NCBI RefSeq assembly: GCF_016097555.1
Contig: NC_054701.1
Location: 59,923,676-59,987,675 of the forward strand
Length of the DNA: 64,000 nt
Direction of reading: 5' to 3'
Source of the DNA: Gigantopelta aegis
Taxonomy: Eukaryota > Mollusca > Gastropoda > Neomphalida > Peltospiridae
A model generated the notes under the pieces. The model saw only the letters and a program-made list of their open reading frames with translations. It had not been told where the DNA came from and did no database searches. Positions 23,812 through 34,271 of this stretch are shown here, piece after piece (the stretch's first letter is position 1; each line of letters opens with the position of its first letter). The position numbers and the translations under genes are program-made.

Positions 23812-23915
23812 GAACATTTGTTACAAATGAACAACCAGTAGACAATATATAGACAGTAGTTATATATATATATAACACATCAGACTTGTCTACTGGTTCA
23901 TTTGTAAGGCTTTTC
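23650..23915. repeat. (TA)n-rich tract with inverted flanks
   Basis: TA and TATG runs at 23657-23875. TTACAAATGAACAACCAGTA (about 23821) is inversely matched by TACTGGTTCATTTGTAAGGC (about 23890). The Tyr/Ile frames on the minus strand are artefacts. Confidence 0.85.
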
Positions 23916-24284
23916 ATCAACAATAAATTAAGCAAGTATCTTATTAGAAAACTTTACAAAAACTTTAAAACTATTAATTTTATCAAGTCCTTTTTTATTC
24001 CTTAAACTTGCTGATATCGGATACATATTAAACACATTGTATTAAAATGGAGGAACCTAAATTTAGTTTCCATACATGTTCCATGACCACACATACATTG
24101 CTCCCTCTAGCTACAGCATCCCTTTTTAAATATTAGTACAGAACTTAGCCTTTTAAACCGGATACATCTCAAAGTTACTTGGTCCCTCACCTTTGTGGTT
24201 CCATCTTCAGAACATTTTGTAGCATTATTTTTTTATATATATATACATAAAAATTGCCATTAATATTTTAATCACCTAATCCCA

Positions 24285-24597
24285 TGCAGGCCAGGACATA
24301 GTTTAATATGCAGTCGATCTAGGATTGATTCCTGTTGGTGGTCCTATAGGGCTATTTCTCATTCCAGCCAGTGCTCTACAACTGGTGTGTACAAATGCTA
24401 CACTATTTATTATCCTGTCTGTGGGCTGATGCATATAAAAGATCCCTTATTGTTAATCGGAAAGAGTAATCCATTATGTGACAGCAGCAGGTTTCCTCCC
24501 TAATATTATCTGTGTGATCCCTAAACATGTCCGACTCTATATATCCGTAATTAAAATGACTTGAGTGCATTGTTAAATAAAAGATTCCTTCCTTTCA
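24285..24597 (+). mobile_element. SINE, head 1 / tail A, diverged
   Basis: The head is GGCCAGGACATAGTTTAATA with TAGGATTGATTCCTGTTGG; the body includes GCATATAAAAGATCCCTTAT. The tail ends GTTAAATAAAAGATTCCTTC. There are many substitutions, so it is older than the copies with exact duplications. Confidence 0.8.
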
Positions 24598-24898
24598 AAT
24601 CTAAAACAGTGTCAGTTACCTTTGACAAGAGGCACAGTTTCAAAGGCTATCACTTTCAACCTGATTAATAAACCAGTTAAAACAACAAATTACTGTAAAT
24701 GGTAACAATACAATGTTTTAATGTAAGACACACATTAACACAATGCAAATATCATTTGATCATTGGTTTATAATGATAATAGAAAAAGAAAATAATAAAT
24801 ATGTGTTGTCTACTGTTTCTCGATATAATTTTATTGATTTTGTAAAGTCTGTTTTTTATTAGAAAATCGAGATCCTGGTAAAAAAAGATTAAATCCAA

Positions 24899-25110
24899 GT
24901 GTTTATCAATGTCATCATCACATACTGAATAGCCCCAATCATATTGCATATGGTAGTTTGGAAAGTCAGTGTGTTATCAATGTCATCATCACATACTGAA
25001 TAGCCCCAATAATATTGCATATGGTAGTTTGGAAAGTCAGTGTGTTATCAATGTCATCATCACATACTGAATAGCCCCAATAATATTGCACATGGTAGTT
25101 TGGAAAGTCA
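24899..25110. repeat. Three-copy 71-bp tandem repeat
   Basis: Units start near 24899, 24969 and 25040 with GTGTGTTATCAATGTCATCA and end TAGTTTGGAAAGTCA. They are nearly identical. Confidence 0.9.
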
Positions 25111-25216
25111 GTGAAAAAAGTTCTGGTATCCCTCTTATGCACAGAAACATGAGATACTGTAGAAAAGAATCGCTGAATCTGATACCAGTGTTCTCCTTAG
25201 CATCCCTTAATTCACC

Positions 25217-25312
25217 CTAAAACTTAAACGCCCTTAATTCATCGTGAAAGGCCCATTTTTCATCCAAGAGTTGCCAGTTCTCTTTTTGTCCATAAACAGG
25301 GATCACTGATAC
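25217..25312 (-). CDS. Candidate last coding exon of an unidentified gene
   Basis: Preceded on the minus strand by an acceptor with a long T tract (TTATTTTTTTTCCTAG). It encodes VSVIPVYGQKENWQLLDEKW, then AFHDELRAFKF and a TAG at 25219-25217. It is in phase with the candidate exon at 26194-26274. Composition and charge pattern look protein-like. I do not recognise the family. If real, the gene reads away from TIMM22. It could also be chance or a coding relic. Confidence 0.35.
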   Translation of the reverse strand, partial: VSVIPVYGQKENWQLLDEKWAFHDELRAFKF

Positions 25313-26193
25313 CTAGGAAAAAAAATAAGAAAATTGGTAAATTTCTATGATATATAAGTATGAAAGTTTTATATTGTGTATATTGAATATTATTGAAATA
25401 TTTGAATACACATAAATGTATTTGTGAAGACATATTGACATCTGTCACTGATGACAATAATACTTATAAATACAATCAGCTCCCCTTTTCTTTCTTTATT
25501 TCCTGCAAAACAAATTCAGATAACTTATATAATAAATGCATGTAACATAATTTATGTTTTTAATAAAATATAATGGCTATCACCAACTTGTGGATCAATA
25601 TCCAGTTTTATTATTAGTATTTATTTATTTTTAATCCCAAACAAATGATTTCATACACCTGATATCCCACCCTGAAATGTTTATACCTTTTATTTTATTA
25701 TTAAAAAATCAACTTACACATTACAAATACACCTGTGGATCACTTCTTCAATAAAAAAAGTAAAACATTATAATTAACATATAATATAATTAAATAAATG
25801 GAAATATTTCACAACCATTTTCATATGAAACAATATATATATGCTTGATTGCACACACACACACACGTACACACACACAGCTCCCTGTTATTTAATTAAA
25901 AATATAAATACTCCAGCCACCTACATATTTTATGGCATAATACAATATAAAATATATTCAGATTTTTGTTTTACCCACTATAATGGATCTGTCAATACAA
26001 ACAAAAAGTTACATAAAACGTTGTTTGTCGATTGACTGGGTAGGCCTACTGTTCACAGGGTAACTTTGTTTCCATGTCAGTTTGGTGGGGGCTTTTATTA
26101 TTATTATTATTTTATTTTTATTATCTTTTCAATTTTCATTTCAATAAATACTGACGTGTATTAGTATTACGAATGAATAACCATACAACAAAC

Positions 26194-26274
26194 CTTGTAT
26201 AAAATGACGATCTCCGTTGTGGGATGGGCAAAGTTGATTGTTGTCAGCTTTAACTGTTCAACGTTTCGCTTCCA
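26194..26274 (-). CDS. Candidate internal exon of the same unidentified gene
   Basis: The donor is AAG/GTTTGT just below 26194. The acceptor is TTTCATCAAATACAG ending at 26275, or an earlier AG giving a start at 26289. It encodes WKRNVEQLKLTTINFAHPTT, then EIVILYK, phase 0 at both ends. It joins in frame to 25312-25217 across an 881-bp intron. The first exon and start codon could not be fixed; they should lie between about 26300 and 26590, next to the promoter-like sequence there. Confidence 0.3.
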
Positions 26275-26449
26275 CTGTATTTGATGAAACTAATTTCATA
26301 ATCCTTACTACAGTGACTTGTGCATCTAACAACAACGTATGAAATTACCATGACAAAATACCATTCATCAAAACTAGTCTACACTGATTTAATTGACGGA
26401 AAAACATTCGATTGTTCATTACTACTAATGCCAGTATTGTCAACTGGTT

Positions 26450-26590
26450 TCTTGCCTACCAGCGCTCACGCGGTACCACGTGATCAAAACATGTGACGTC
26501 ACCGTGGCTTCTCCTATACTAGCAGCCAAATCCTAGCAGCCAATTACATTGGCGGCAAATTTCAGCAGTCACCCATGGCGACGTTCAAAA
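26450..26590 (-). promoter_or_regulatory. Promoter-like sequence, inverse copy of both 23186-23262 and the TIMM22 promoter
   Basis: On the minus strand it reads GAACGTCGCCATG, GGCTGCTAGGATTTGGCTGC, TATAGGAGAAGCCA, GTGACGTCAC and CACGTGG. The first two blocks also lie on the plus strand just upstream of the TIMM22 ATG (27660-27715); the next two lie at 23186-23230. CpG-rich with CRE-like and E-box motifs. Confidence 0.5.
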
Positions 26591-26949
26591 CACCGGAATC
26601 GTACACTTTCAATTGTTACGTATATTTCCCACACGTTTAAATTAATTATTGTACCAATTATTAGTAGTCACTATAACTGAAGAATTTTACTTAATAATTT
26701 TACTGTTTTAAAGAGTATCTTTATATTTAAGAAAACAATAATAAACAACTAAAACTTATTTTCATAGTTTTATTACTTGTATAACTATACAACATAATCG
26801 TTTTCATCAAGCACTTTTAATATCTTAAGAAACATTTTAAAAGTATTTTTCTACTTCGGCAAAATGGATAGTCCAACTAGTTTCGTGTCGACTACCACAC
26901 CCAGTCACACATTATATAAAAGGGCCAGCAGATAGGGGTGAAATTACTA

Positions 26950-27055
26950 TTTATAAAACTCCCGCCCTGGAATTGGCCACTGGCGAAGTCAGAGGCTAAA
27001 TCCGGGGTGGGCGTGCTTGAACCTTCGGGATATGGGCACGTAAATAGACTTCCCT
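26950..27055 (+). mobile_element. SINE family E fragment
   Basis: ACTGGCGAAGTCAGAGGCTA, then GGGCGTGCTTGAACCTTCGG and GGCACGTAAATAGACTTCCC. It is the inverse of 16974-17050 and related to 51180-51295 (GGGCACGTAAATAGAGTTCC). Confidence 0.65.
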
Positions 27056-27095
27056 TCCTTCCTATTTATAAACAATTACAGGTATTTCTCTGTGT

Positions 27096-27385
27096 TTGCT
27101 GGCCGTTATAAAGAGTGTGACGGGGTGTGGCCTATGTATACCCATCTTACTAAAGGATATACAAACTTTTAAATCGCTACTTGATTCTAATTATAGAATG
27201 GCCAAGATATACGTGTATTTTGTATAGAAATTGCGATATTATAAACTTCACCCTGTATCTGCTGGCCGTTATTTAGTGTGACAGGGTGTGGCCTAGTATA
27301 TGGGTATGCTTTAGGGATACCCATCTTACTAAATAACATACAGACTTTTAAAATCCTACTTGATTCTTGTTATAGAGTAGGCCTA
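27096..27385. repeat. Duplicated module upstream of TIMM22
   Basis: Two direct copies (27096-27205 and 27251-27385) share CTGCTGGCCGTTAT, GTGTGGCCTA, ATACCCATCTTACTAAA and GCTACTTGATTCT-like blocks. A third, shorter inverse copy lies at 26888-26935 (CCACACCCAGTCACACATTA ... GGGCCAGCAGATAGGG). Confidence 0.7.
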
Positions 27386-27391
27386 TCAGAG

Positions 27392-27436
<45 letters not shown>
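27392..27436. repeat. (TA)n microsatellite
   Basis: An uninterrupted TA run of about 40 bases. Confidence 0.95.
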
Positions 27437-27441
<5 letters not shown>

Positions 27442-27639
27442 ATGCTTGATAAAAACTGTTATGTTGTATAGTTATACAGATATTAAAAGTAATAACACTA
27501 TGTAAATGAGTCTTGGTTGTTTGTTTGGTTGTTTTTTAAATGTAAAAATACTATTTAAAACTGTAAAATTCTCAAGTTATAGTGAATACTAATAATTGGC
27601 ATAATAGTGAGTTTAAAATGTAGGAAATATACAATCGAA

Positions 27640-27732
27640 AGGCGTACGAGTCCGGTGATTAGAACGTCGCCATGTTTCTGCTGAAATTGACTGCTAGGAT
27701 TTGGCTGCTAGAATCCGCTCGGTGAACGCAGC
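27640..27732 (+). promoter_or_regulatory. TIMM22 promoter / 5' UTR
   Basis: GTACGAGTCCGG and GAACGTCGCCATG, then GGATTTGGCTGCTAG and CCGCTCGGTGAACGCAGC lead directly to the TIMM22 ATG at 27733. The GGCTGCTAG element is shared, inverted, with 26517-26590. There is no TATA box. Confidence 0.6.
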
Positions 27733-28000
27733 ATGGCTGCGTCCGTGGAAGATGTGGTCCCAAGACAGTTATTGAGCAAACCCAATCTTAGTTCAAAACA
27801 TAATGTGGCTTATTTGCAGCCTGATGACGTGAAAGACTTTAATTTAATCATAGATAATATTATTGGTAAAAAGAAACCGCGGACGAGTGTAATGATTCCA
27901 TTAGGAATGATCCCCCAAATGCCAAAATCAAAACAGGAGATTATGATTGCGGGTGCTTTTGAAAGCTGCACATTCAAATCAATTGCAAGTTGTGTTTTAG
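27733..28000 (+). CDS. TIMM22: TIMM22 exon 1
   Basis: Starts [20 protein letters not shown]. The matrix-side N-terminus runs to the start of the first membrane segment. It ends TGTGTTTTAG before GTAATT, splitting a Gly codon after base one. The first ATG in a CpG-rich context was chosen; the length agrees with orthologues. Confidence 0.95.
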
Positions 28001-31000
28001 GTAATTTTTGTCATGTAAACCATGTGCAGGTCTTTTGTTATGACATATTAACATAGAGATAAAGACTAAAGTTACTTGTCTGAACTTTATTGTTAATGAA
28101 AATGTTTTAGAACTATGAAGAAAAACCTCACAAATGAACGACAAGCAGACAACAAATTGGATGTTGATTGCGCGAACCGTGCACGAAAAAACAAACTAAA
28201 TGGAGTTGGAAGCGTAACACAGGGATGCTGACGATATGTTAATAAATGATTTTGACAATGATGTTGAAAAGGATGTTTTTCTTATGTTTTTTACCAACAA
28301 AATTGGTTTATTAGTCATGTAAACATGCATGTTTGTTTATTCACACATATCATAACATAATTATTTTACAAACTTCATGTTAATTTGTAATTTAGTGTTA
28401 TAAACAAAAGTTATACTCTCAGAGCAGTCTTGCAATGGCGTTGACATTTTGACCCGAGAATGATATGACTAGATAGGGCATAATTTTTTTTTTCAAATTG
28501 TGTAGCGAATTGCGATGTGATACTGAACAAAATGTTCCCTGGTTTGTTGTCTCACCTTTATAAAGTAAAAACGGGACAAAAATGCAACATATACCGGTAC
28601 ATTTACTTTTGTGGCTTCAACTTTTGCATTTAGCACAGCATTAAAGTTGTTTGGTTTAGCTCCATTTCTCACAAACTGTAAATCAATGAAACTTTGTTTA
28701 TACTTCAGGGCTTCAGGAAATTTTCTAAAATTCACTAGCCATGGGATCAGTGATTTTAAAAATTTACTAGCCAGGATTAAAAATTCACTAGCCCTACTTT
28801 ACTTTAAGTTGAAACAATATTACTAAATAATATTAGTAATAATCAAATATGTCGCCTAAAGAGGGAGATGGAGCTTAAAAACACTGACATTGGGGGGTTG
28901 GGGTGGGGACAGGATATTCATATTTATCCAGCAATCACTGTATACATTGGAAAGATGTAATGACTAGATAAATCTATATTTTTGGTCACTGACCAAAGAT
29001 ATAGGTCACGTGACATAAGCCCGACTCGACTTGAGTATTTCAGAGTAGTTTTCAGTAAACATACGCTTTAAATCATTTGTTGAAGTACAGTAAATACAAA
29101 TAACTTTTAGCTTTGCATTAACAATAGAAAACTTGTATATTTAATTATGAATTAGAGTTTAGAAACGCTTTTTTAATGTGACAGAACGTAGCTAGTGTCT
29201 TACAAAAAATGACATCATGTATCTTGTATGACGTCATATAGCAAAAGCTTTGCTAGGTTGACAATACTCGATTTGCATACAAAAAACTAGAATAAATAAT
29301 GATTTTCCAAATATTCCTGTAGGATTGCAGGATAAAAGAAATAACTGGTTACTGTCTTAAGATATCGGCTTTATCCTGCTCAGGTCGCATGGCGAATGCA
29401 GCTCGGCAGAGCCTTGCTGCATTCGCCATTCTAACCTTAGTAGGGTAAAGACGGTAACCAGTTATTCCCTATTTAGAAAATAGGCGTAACTGCATCATTT
29501 AAAAAAATATATTCACTAGCCGTCGGGCACAGCAGTAGTAGTTATTTACTATACCCAACATTGAATATCACTAGCCATGGGAGTGGGGCTACCATAATCT
29601 AGAAGCCCTGTACTTACATTTATGAATGTTCATCTCAATGCATCTTAATTTAAAAAAAATGAAATTTATCAAATTTTATTAAATTTTTAAATTAATTATT
29701 ATTTTAAATATGTATTAAGATATTCAACTATGGATGCAACTATCAGTGACACTAAGTATGTTTTTGGTTGGTGAAACGGTTAATTCCACAGAATTGGTTT
29801 ATATTGTATGTTATGTACACAAACACTATGATGTCTTTGCAGGTTTTGCTATTGGTGGGGTATTTGGTCTGTTCACAGCAGGGATTGACCCAATGTCTAC
29901 GATAACAACAGAGACGCCCACGACAAGAATAGTTTTGAAAGAGATGAAAGCTCGCGCTATGTCATATGGAAAGAACTTTGCTATTGTTGGATGTATGTTT
30001 GCTGGAACTGAATGTCTGTTAGAATCGGTAAGTGCTTACACACTTAATATAAATGTTATTAGTTGTTTGACAAGTAGTTTGTGTCAAAATGGAACAGATC
30101 AATTTGGCATGTAACTGTAGCAGAATGCTTGGGTTTTTTTGTATAAAAAACCCCACAAACATTTGACACATTTGTTTTTGTTTGGACTTAAAATATATTT
30201 GGGAGCGAGATGTAACCCAGTAATAAAGAGTTTGCTTGATGTGTATAGTCAGTCTGGGATCGATCCCAGTCAGTGGGCCCATTTGGCTATTTCTCGTTCC
30301 TGCCAGTGTTCCACAACTGGTATGACAAAGGCTGTGTATATACTATCCTGTCTGTGGGATGGTGCATATAAAAGATCCCTTGCTGCTAATCGAAAAGAGT
30401 AGCCCATGAAGTGGCGACATCGGGTTTTCTCTTTCATTATCTGTGTGGTCCTTCACCATATGTTTGACGCCATATAACCGTAAATGTGTTGAGTGTGTTG
30501 TTAAATAAAACATTTCTTTCTTTGTTTCCAACGGCAATTTAAAAACAAAATTGCCGTAGGTGAAATGGCCCATCGATGGCAATTTAAAGTTTGCCCAAGG
30601 CAATTTAAAAAAATAAAAGACTTGCAGCAAATAAATAAGACTGAATGGCTATTTTGCTGTATGTAGATATTTTTAAAATGTTCTAATGTTTTATATTGGC
30701 AGATAATGTACACCAAGTGTAAACATTTTGCGATCATTGACAAGCTTTACTGACGCCACTTTTGTGCCATTGGTGATTCTCCCAACCAACAGTAATTTAT
30801 ATCTCAACGATGGCAATTGCCGTCGGCGCCATTGTTAAGTTCTAGCCCAGTTACAATAAATAACTTGCTACTATTTGTTTTGTTCAAATGTTTGACATCC
30901 AATAAATCAATTAATTAATAATCAATGTGCTCTAGTGGTGTCATTAAACAAAACAAACATATAATGAAACAAGTTGAGATCGACTCATTTTACTTTGAAC

Positions 31001-33046
31001 CTGTTTGTTGTGTGATTTCAGTATCGTGGGAAGAGTGAGCTGTTAAATGGAACACTGTCAGGAGGAATTGTTGGAGGAGCACTTGGTTTACGAGGTGAGC
31101 TGGTCGCTAACATGTTTGCATTTTGGTTTAAAAAATTAAAGTGCCATAAGGACTCCCTGTTTGCAAATCTTGAGAGTCCGCCATAAGGACTCCCTGTTTG
31201 CAAATCTTGAGAGTCCGCCACCAATCCTGCGAGCCCTACCATGCGTCTCCAGTAGAACAGAGATACACTTAATATAAAAAATTGGGGGAATATAGCATTG
31301 TTCTTAGCTACATGTGATGTAGGCCTACATGTATATATGATGGGCGAGATGTAGCCCAGTGGTAAAACTCTCGCTCGATGCGCCCTCAATCTGGAATTGA
31401 TCCCTGTTGGTGGGTCCATTGGGCTATTTCTCGTTCCAGCCAGTGCACCACGACTGGTATATCAAAGGCCATGGTATGTACTACCCTGTCTGTGGTATGG
31501 TGCATATCAAAAATCCCTTGCTGCTAATTGAAGAGAGTAGCCCATTAAGTATCGACAGTGGGTTTCCTCTCTCTTTATATGTGTGGTCCTTAACCATATG
31601 TCTGACGCATATAACTGTAAATAAAATATGTAAAACATTTCCTTCCTTCCCACTATCAGTTTTGTTAAATGTGATTATTTGTGAAACTGTTTATCTATAT
31701 GTTTTATTCTAGTTATTAATAGTTAATTTAAATCGATCAATTTACAATTAAGGATATTCCATAAATAATTCCAGTCTGTAAATAGTCTTTTGTTATAAAT
31801 GGTTTGAAGACTATGGTTTCCGTGTATTTTGAGATAAGTTAACTGTGTTATTTAAAGAAAATAAACATACTTTTCAAAAATTATTAACTGGTCATTCGTT
31901 TGAGCAAACGTGGATGGGGTGGGATTTAACCAAGTCAGTAGAGCACTTGCTTGAGGTGGTATTGTCAGAGGATCGAGCCACAGTGGACTCATAGGTTTTT
32001 TTCCATCCCAACCATAGCACATAAGTTGTGCTTTGTTCTGTCCTGTCAAAGATCTCTTGCTGCTAATGGAAATGTAATGGTATTTCTTTGAATCTCTGAA
32101 TCTTTCGTGTCAGTGTATTACATTTGTCACTGTTGTACATAATAAATTCATAAAGACAATTCTTATGCATATCATATTACAAACAACACAACACTATATT
32201 TAGGGGGCTTTTTTTTTTTTCCATTCCATTATCTATTTTTCGTAATAATAATCTGTTTTTAGTAATGACATCATTGTTAAGTCAGAGTTACACTTTGATG
32301 TTTTGATTGACAGCCAGTTGTTATGCTGTCAATAGTAAAACATCGGAAGTTTGCAAATAACCATGTTTACCACAAGTAATTTTATGCTGTAAATAAATGA
32401 CTTGTAACATGCCCCTGAGTTACATGACACGATAAGTAAGTTTGGCTCGGTGAGAGGTGGGGTTTAAAAAGTGTGCAGTTATGGAGACTTACTGCACCCT
32501 TTTGTTGATAGACCGGCCTCGGTGGCGTCATGGTTAGGCCATCGGTCAACATGCTGGTAGGTACTGGGTTCGGATCCCAGTCGAGGCATGGGATTTTTAA
32601 TCCAGATACCGACTCCAAACCCCGAATGAATGCTCCGCAAGGCTCAATGGGTAGGTGTAGACCACTTGCACCGACCAGTGATCCATAACTGGTGCAAGAA
32701 AGGCCATGGTTTGTGCTATCCTGCCTGTGGGAAGTGCAAATAAAAGATCCCTTGCTGCTAATCGGAAAGAGTAGCCCATGAAGTGGCGACAGCGGGTTTC
32801 CTCTCAAAATCTGTGTGGTCCTTAACCATATGTCTGATGCCATATAACCGTAAATAAAATGTGCGTCGTTAAATAAAACATTTCTTTCTTTTCCTTTTGT
32901 TGATAAGAAAACAACCCTAAGTGTGGTACAAGTATGAATAACAGTTAAATGTTGTTTATGTTTCAGCTGGAGTGAAAGCTGGCATCCTCGGTGCAGCGGG
33001 ATTTGCATTGTTCTCCACTGCCATCGATTACTACATGAGGCACTAA
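27733..33046 (+). CDS. TIMM22: TIMM22, mitochondrial inner-membrane carrier translocase (four exons)
   Basis: Coding exons 27733-28000, 29843-30027, 31022-31094 and 32967-33046 join in phase (268+185+73+80 = 606 bases) to 201 residues; human TIMM22 is 194. All introns are GT-AG. The protein belongs to the Tim17/Tim22/Tim23 family. It forms the channel of the TIM22 complex, which inserts metabolite carriers and other multispanning proteins into the inner membrane. Visible are [17 protein letters not shown] and [16 protein letters not shown] (first membrane segment), [20 protein letters not shown] (second) and [20 protein letters not shown], then [14 protein letters not shown] (third and fourth). 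The cysteines in ESCTF and TECL match the pair that forms the family disulphide. A poly(A) signal AATAAA lies at 33285-33290. Introns are loaded with SINEs and one hAT-like element. Confidence 0.96.
28706..29610. mobile_element. hAT5-like non-autonomous element in TIMM22 intron 1
   Basis: Ends CAGGGCTTC and GAAGCCCTG are perfect inverse 9-mers flanked by TACTT at 28701-28705 and 29611-29615. Just inside, TTCACTAGCCATGGGA at the left end is the inverse-oriented counterpart of ATCACTAGCCATGGGAGTGG at the right. 905 bp and no long frame. A copy of the ATCCTGCA family is embedded at about 29325-29470. Confidence 0.8.
29325..29470. mobile_element. ATCCTGCA-family repeat nested in the intron element
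   Basis: GATTGCAGGATAAAAGAAAT, TATCGGCTTTATCCTGCTCA and GGTAACCAGTTATT, with an inner palindrome CGAATGCAG...CTGCATTCG. Related to 33340-33700 and 50683-50970. Confidence 0.5.
29843..30027 (+). CDS. TIMM22: TIMM22 exon 2
   Basis: Acceptor GTCTTTGCAG, donor TCG/GTAAGT. Encodes [20 protein letters not shown], the [20 protein letters not shown] linker and [17 protein letters not shown]. The three-part match to human TIMM22 (GGAFGVFTAGID, SYAKNFAIVG, TECLIES) is decisive. Confidence 0.96.
30200..30522 (+). mobile_element. SINE, head 1 / tail A, in TIMM22 intron 2
   Basis: The head is GGGAGCGAGATGTAACCCAG with GGGATCGATCCCAGTCAG. The body has GATGGTGCATATAAAAGATC. The tail ends TTGTTAAATAAAACATTTC. 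Confidence 0.85.
30885..30958 (+). mobile_element. Isolated tail-B fragment
   Basis: AAATGTTTGACATCCAATAA and GTGCTCTAGTGGTGTCATTA, then AACAAAACAAAC. Only the last 70 bases of a tail-B SINE are present, so this is a very short primed copy or a remnant. Confidence 0.75.
31022..31094 (+). CDS. TIMM22: TIMM22 exon 3
   Basis: Acceptor TGTGATTTCAG, donor CGAG/GTGAGC. Encodes [20 protein letters not shown], then LGLR, phase 1 at the end. It matches the human YRGTSDWKN...GGAIGFRAG region. Confidence 0.95.
31141..31222 (+). repeat. 41-bp tandem duplication in TIMM22 intron 3
   Basis: GCCATAAGGACTCCCTGTTT, then GCAAATCTTGAGAGTCC is present twice without change, starting at about 31142 and 31182. 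Confidence 0.9.
31341..31650 (+). mobile_element. SINE, head 1 / tail A, in TIMM22 intron 3
   Basis: GGGCGAGATGTAGCCCAGTG head, standard body, and a tail ending AATATGTAAAACATTTCC plus CTTCC. Confidence 0.85.
31912..32085 (+). mobile_element. SINE relic with head 3
   Basis: ATGGGGTGGGATTTAACCAA, then GTAGAGCACTTGCTTGAGGT and AGGATCGAGCC look like a tRNA-type head with A and B boxes. The body is decayed (TCCTGTCAAAGATCTCTTGC). Confidence 0.6.
32511..32892 (+). mobile_element. SINE, head 2 / tail A, in TIMM22 intron 3
   Basis: Full-length: ACCGGCCTCGGTGGCGTCAT head with GGTTCGGATCCCAG, the standard body, and a tail CGTCGTTAAATAAAACATTT then CTTTC. The target duplication CCTTTTGTTGATA is exact at 32498-32510 and 32893-32905. 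Confidence 0.92.
32967..33046 (+). CDS. TIMM22: TIMM22 exon 4
   Basis: Acceptor TTTATGTTTCAG. Encodes [20 protein letters not shown], then DYYMRH and TAA at 33044-33046. It matches the human C-terminus AGLKAGALGCGGFAAFSAAI, DYYLR. Confidence 0.96.
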
Positions 33047-33284
33047 CCAAGGCTACAGTACCAGACACTCCTAGAATCACCACCAAGATGTGCATTGGAT
33101 GGAGTGTTTGTGTACTTGACTACATTTTTGTTGTGTGTGTGAGTGGGTGTGCAGAAGAGATTCATCTATACCAGAACAAACTATTTCAGTAGTGGCACTA
33201 AGATTGCATCAGAAGAGGTTCGCAATGTCATTGTCCAGAGAGAATCAAGTGTGAAATCTTATGTTATACATGTTTGTTAGCACA

Positions 33285-33290
33285 AATAAA
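33285..33290 (+). terminator. TIMM22 poly(A) signal
   Basis: AATAAA 239 bases after the stop, the first canonical signal downstream. Confidence 0.7.
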
Positions 33291-33339
33291 TATTTTGAGA
33301 CTTTTAAAAACCGTAATTCAGTGCATTCACACAGAGATT

Positions 33340-33700
33340 AACTTGTTAATGATATAGGATATTGGTATTATCCTGTGATGGTAAGAATAGGAAATTCCAT
33401 GAGGCTTGCTGAGTGAAATTTCTCATTCGACCTGAACAGGATAATGCCGATATCCGACGTCATTAACTAGTTATTATTTTTATCCTGCAGACCATACAAA
33501 TTAAGGGGAAAAGGTATTATTTCTGTTATTTCAGCTACATTATATGATAATCTAGAGGTCAAATCTGTGATTTTGTAATGCAGCTATGCGTGTGACGTCA
33601 CATAAGTGATGTCAAAAGTCATCTGCTAGTATACGTTTATGATTTTGCTTTAATCAGTCGTCATATCGGCCAATAGAAACAGTGTTGCAGGATAAAATGT
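33340..33700 (-). mobile_element. ATCCTGCA-family repeat, copy 1
   Basis: The inverse of 50683-50970: AACAGGATAATGCCGATATC, TTTTTATCCTGCAGACCATA, GCGTGTGACGTCACATAAGT and CCAATAGAAACAGTG-TTGCAGGATAAAA. It contains an inner inverted pair (GGAAATTCCATGAGGCTTGC / AATTTCTCATTCGACC) and a CRE-like TGACGTCA. Confidence 0.6.
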
Positions 33701-34271
33701 AATTATATATTGTTAAACAAACTGTTCACCGCATATTCTGTCAAAAGTCATAAACATCTGCAGAATATTTGCAAAAAGTACAAATACTTTGAATGCAAAC
33801 TTGACTTTCATCATGTCATAGTTAGTACATTAACATTTCATTTGTCACTAAAATGATTTTTTTTTTTTAGAAAAAGATTATCTGAACTTAATTGTATATA
33901 ACTTAATAAGTATATAAACATTAAACGGTTAAAATATATCCAATCAAATAGGCAAACAAAATTACTGTAGATCCTGAAATTAACGCGTCCAGGCCTCCCA
34001 GACCTCCAATATTTCCTATATTTTTCGCAGTGAAATGTAGCCACCCTGTCAGAAATTCAGCAGATACTTTGAATGTGGGAGATCTGTATCAAGTGCCAAT
34101 CAAGATCCTGCTCACCTGATTAGGTGAGGAGGATGTATTACTGATGCAATATGCACCAACTTTCAAAGTATCCTGGATATGGGCATGGACTGCTGGCAAG
34201 CCTTGGTATATAATTGTGGAGGTAGTAGATGGTATCTTGTGTACATATGCAAGGTAAGAACATACCATTAG

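Noticed and set aside
23607-23935. Tyr/Ile-rich frames of 75 and 96 residues
   Set aside because: They translate a TA-rich microsatellite.
32382-33095. 237-residue minus frame overlapping TIMM22 exon 4
   Set aside because: It is antisense to the SINE 32511-32892 and to the last TIMM22 exon; its text matches frames found in every other SINE copy.
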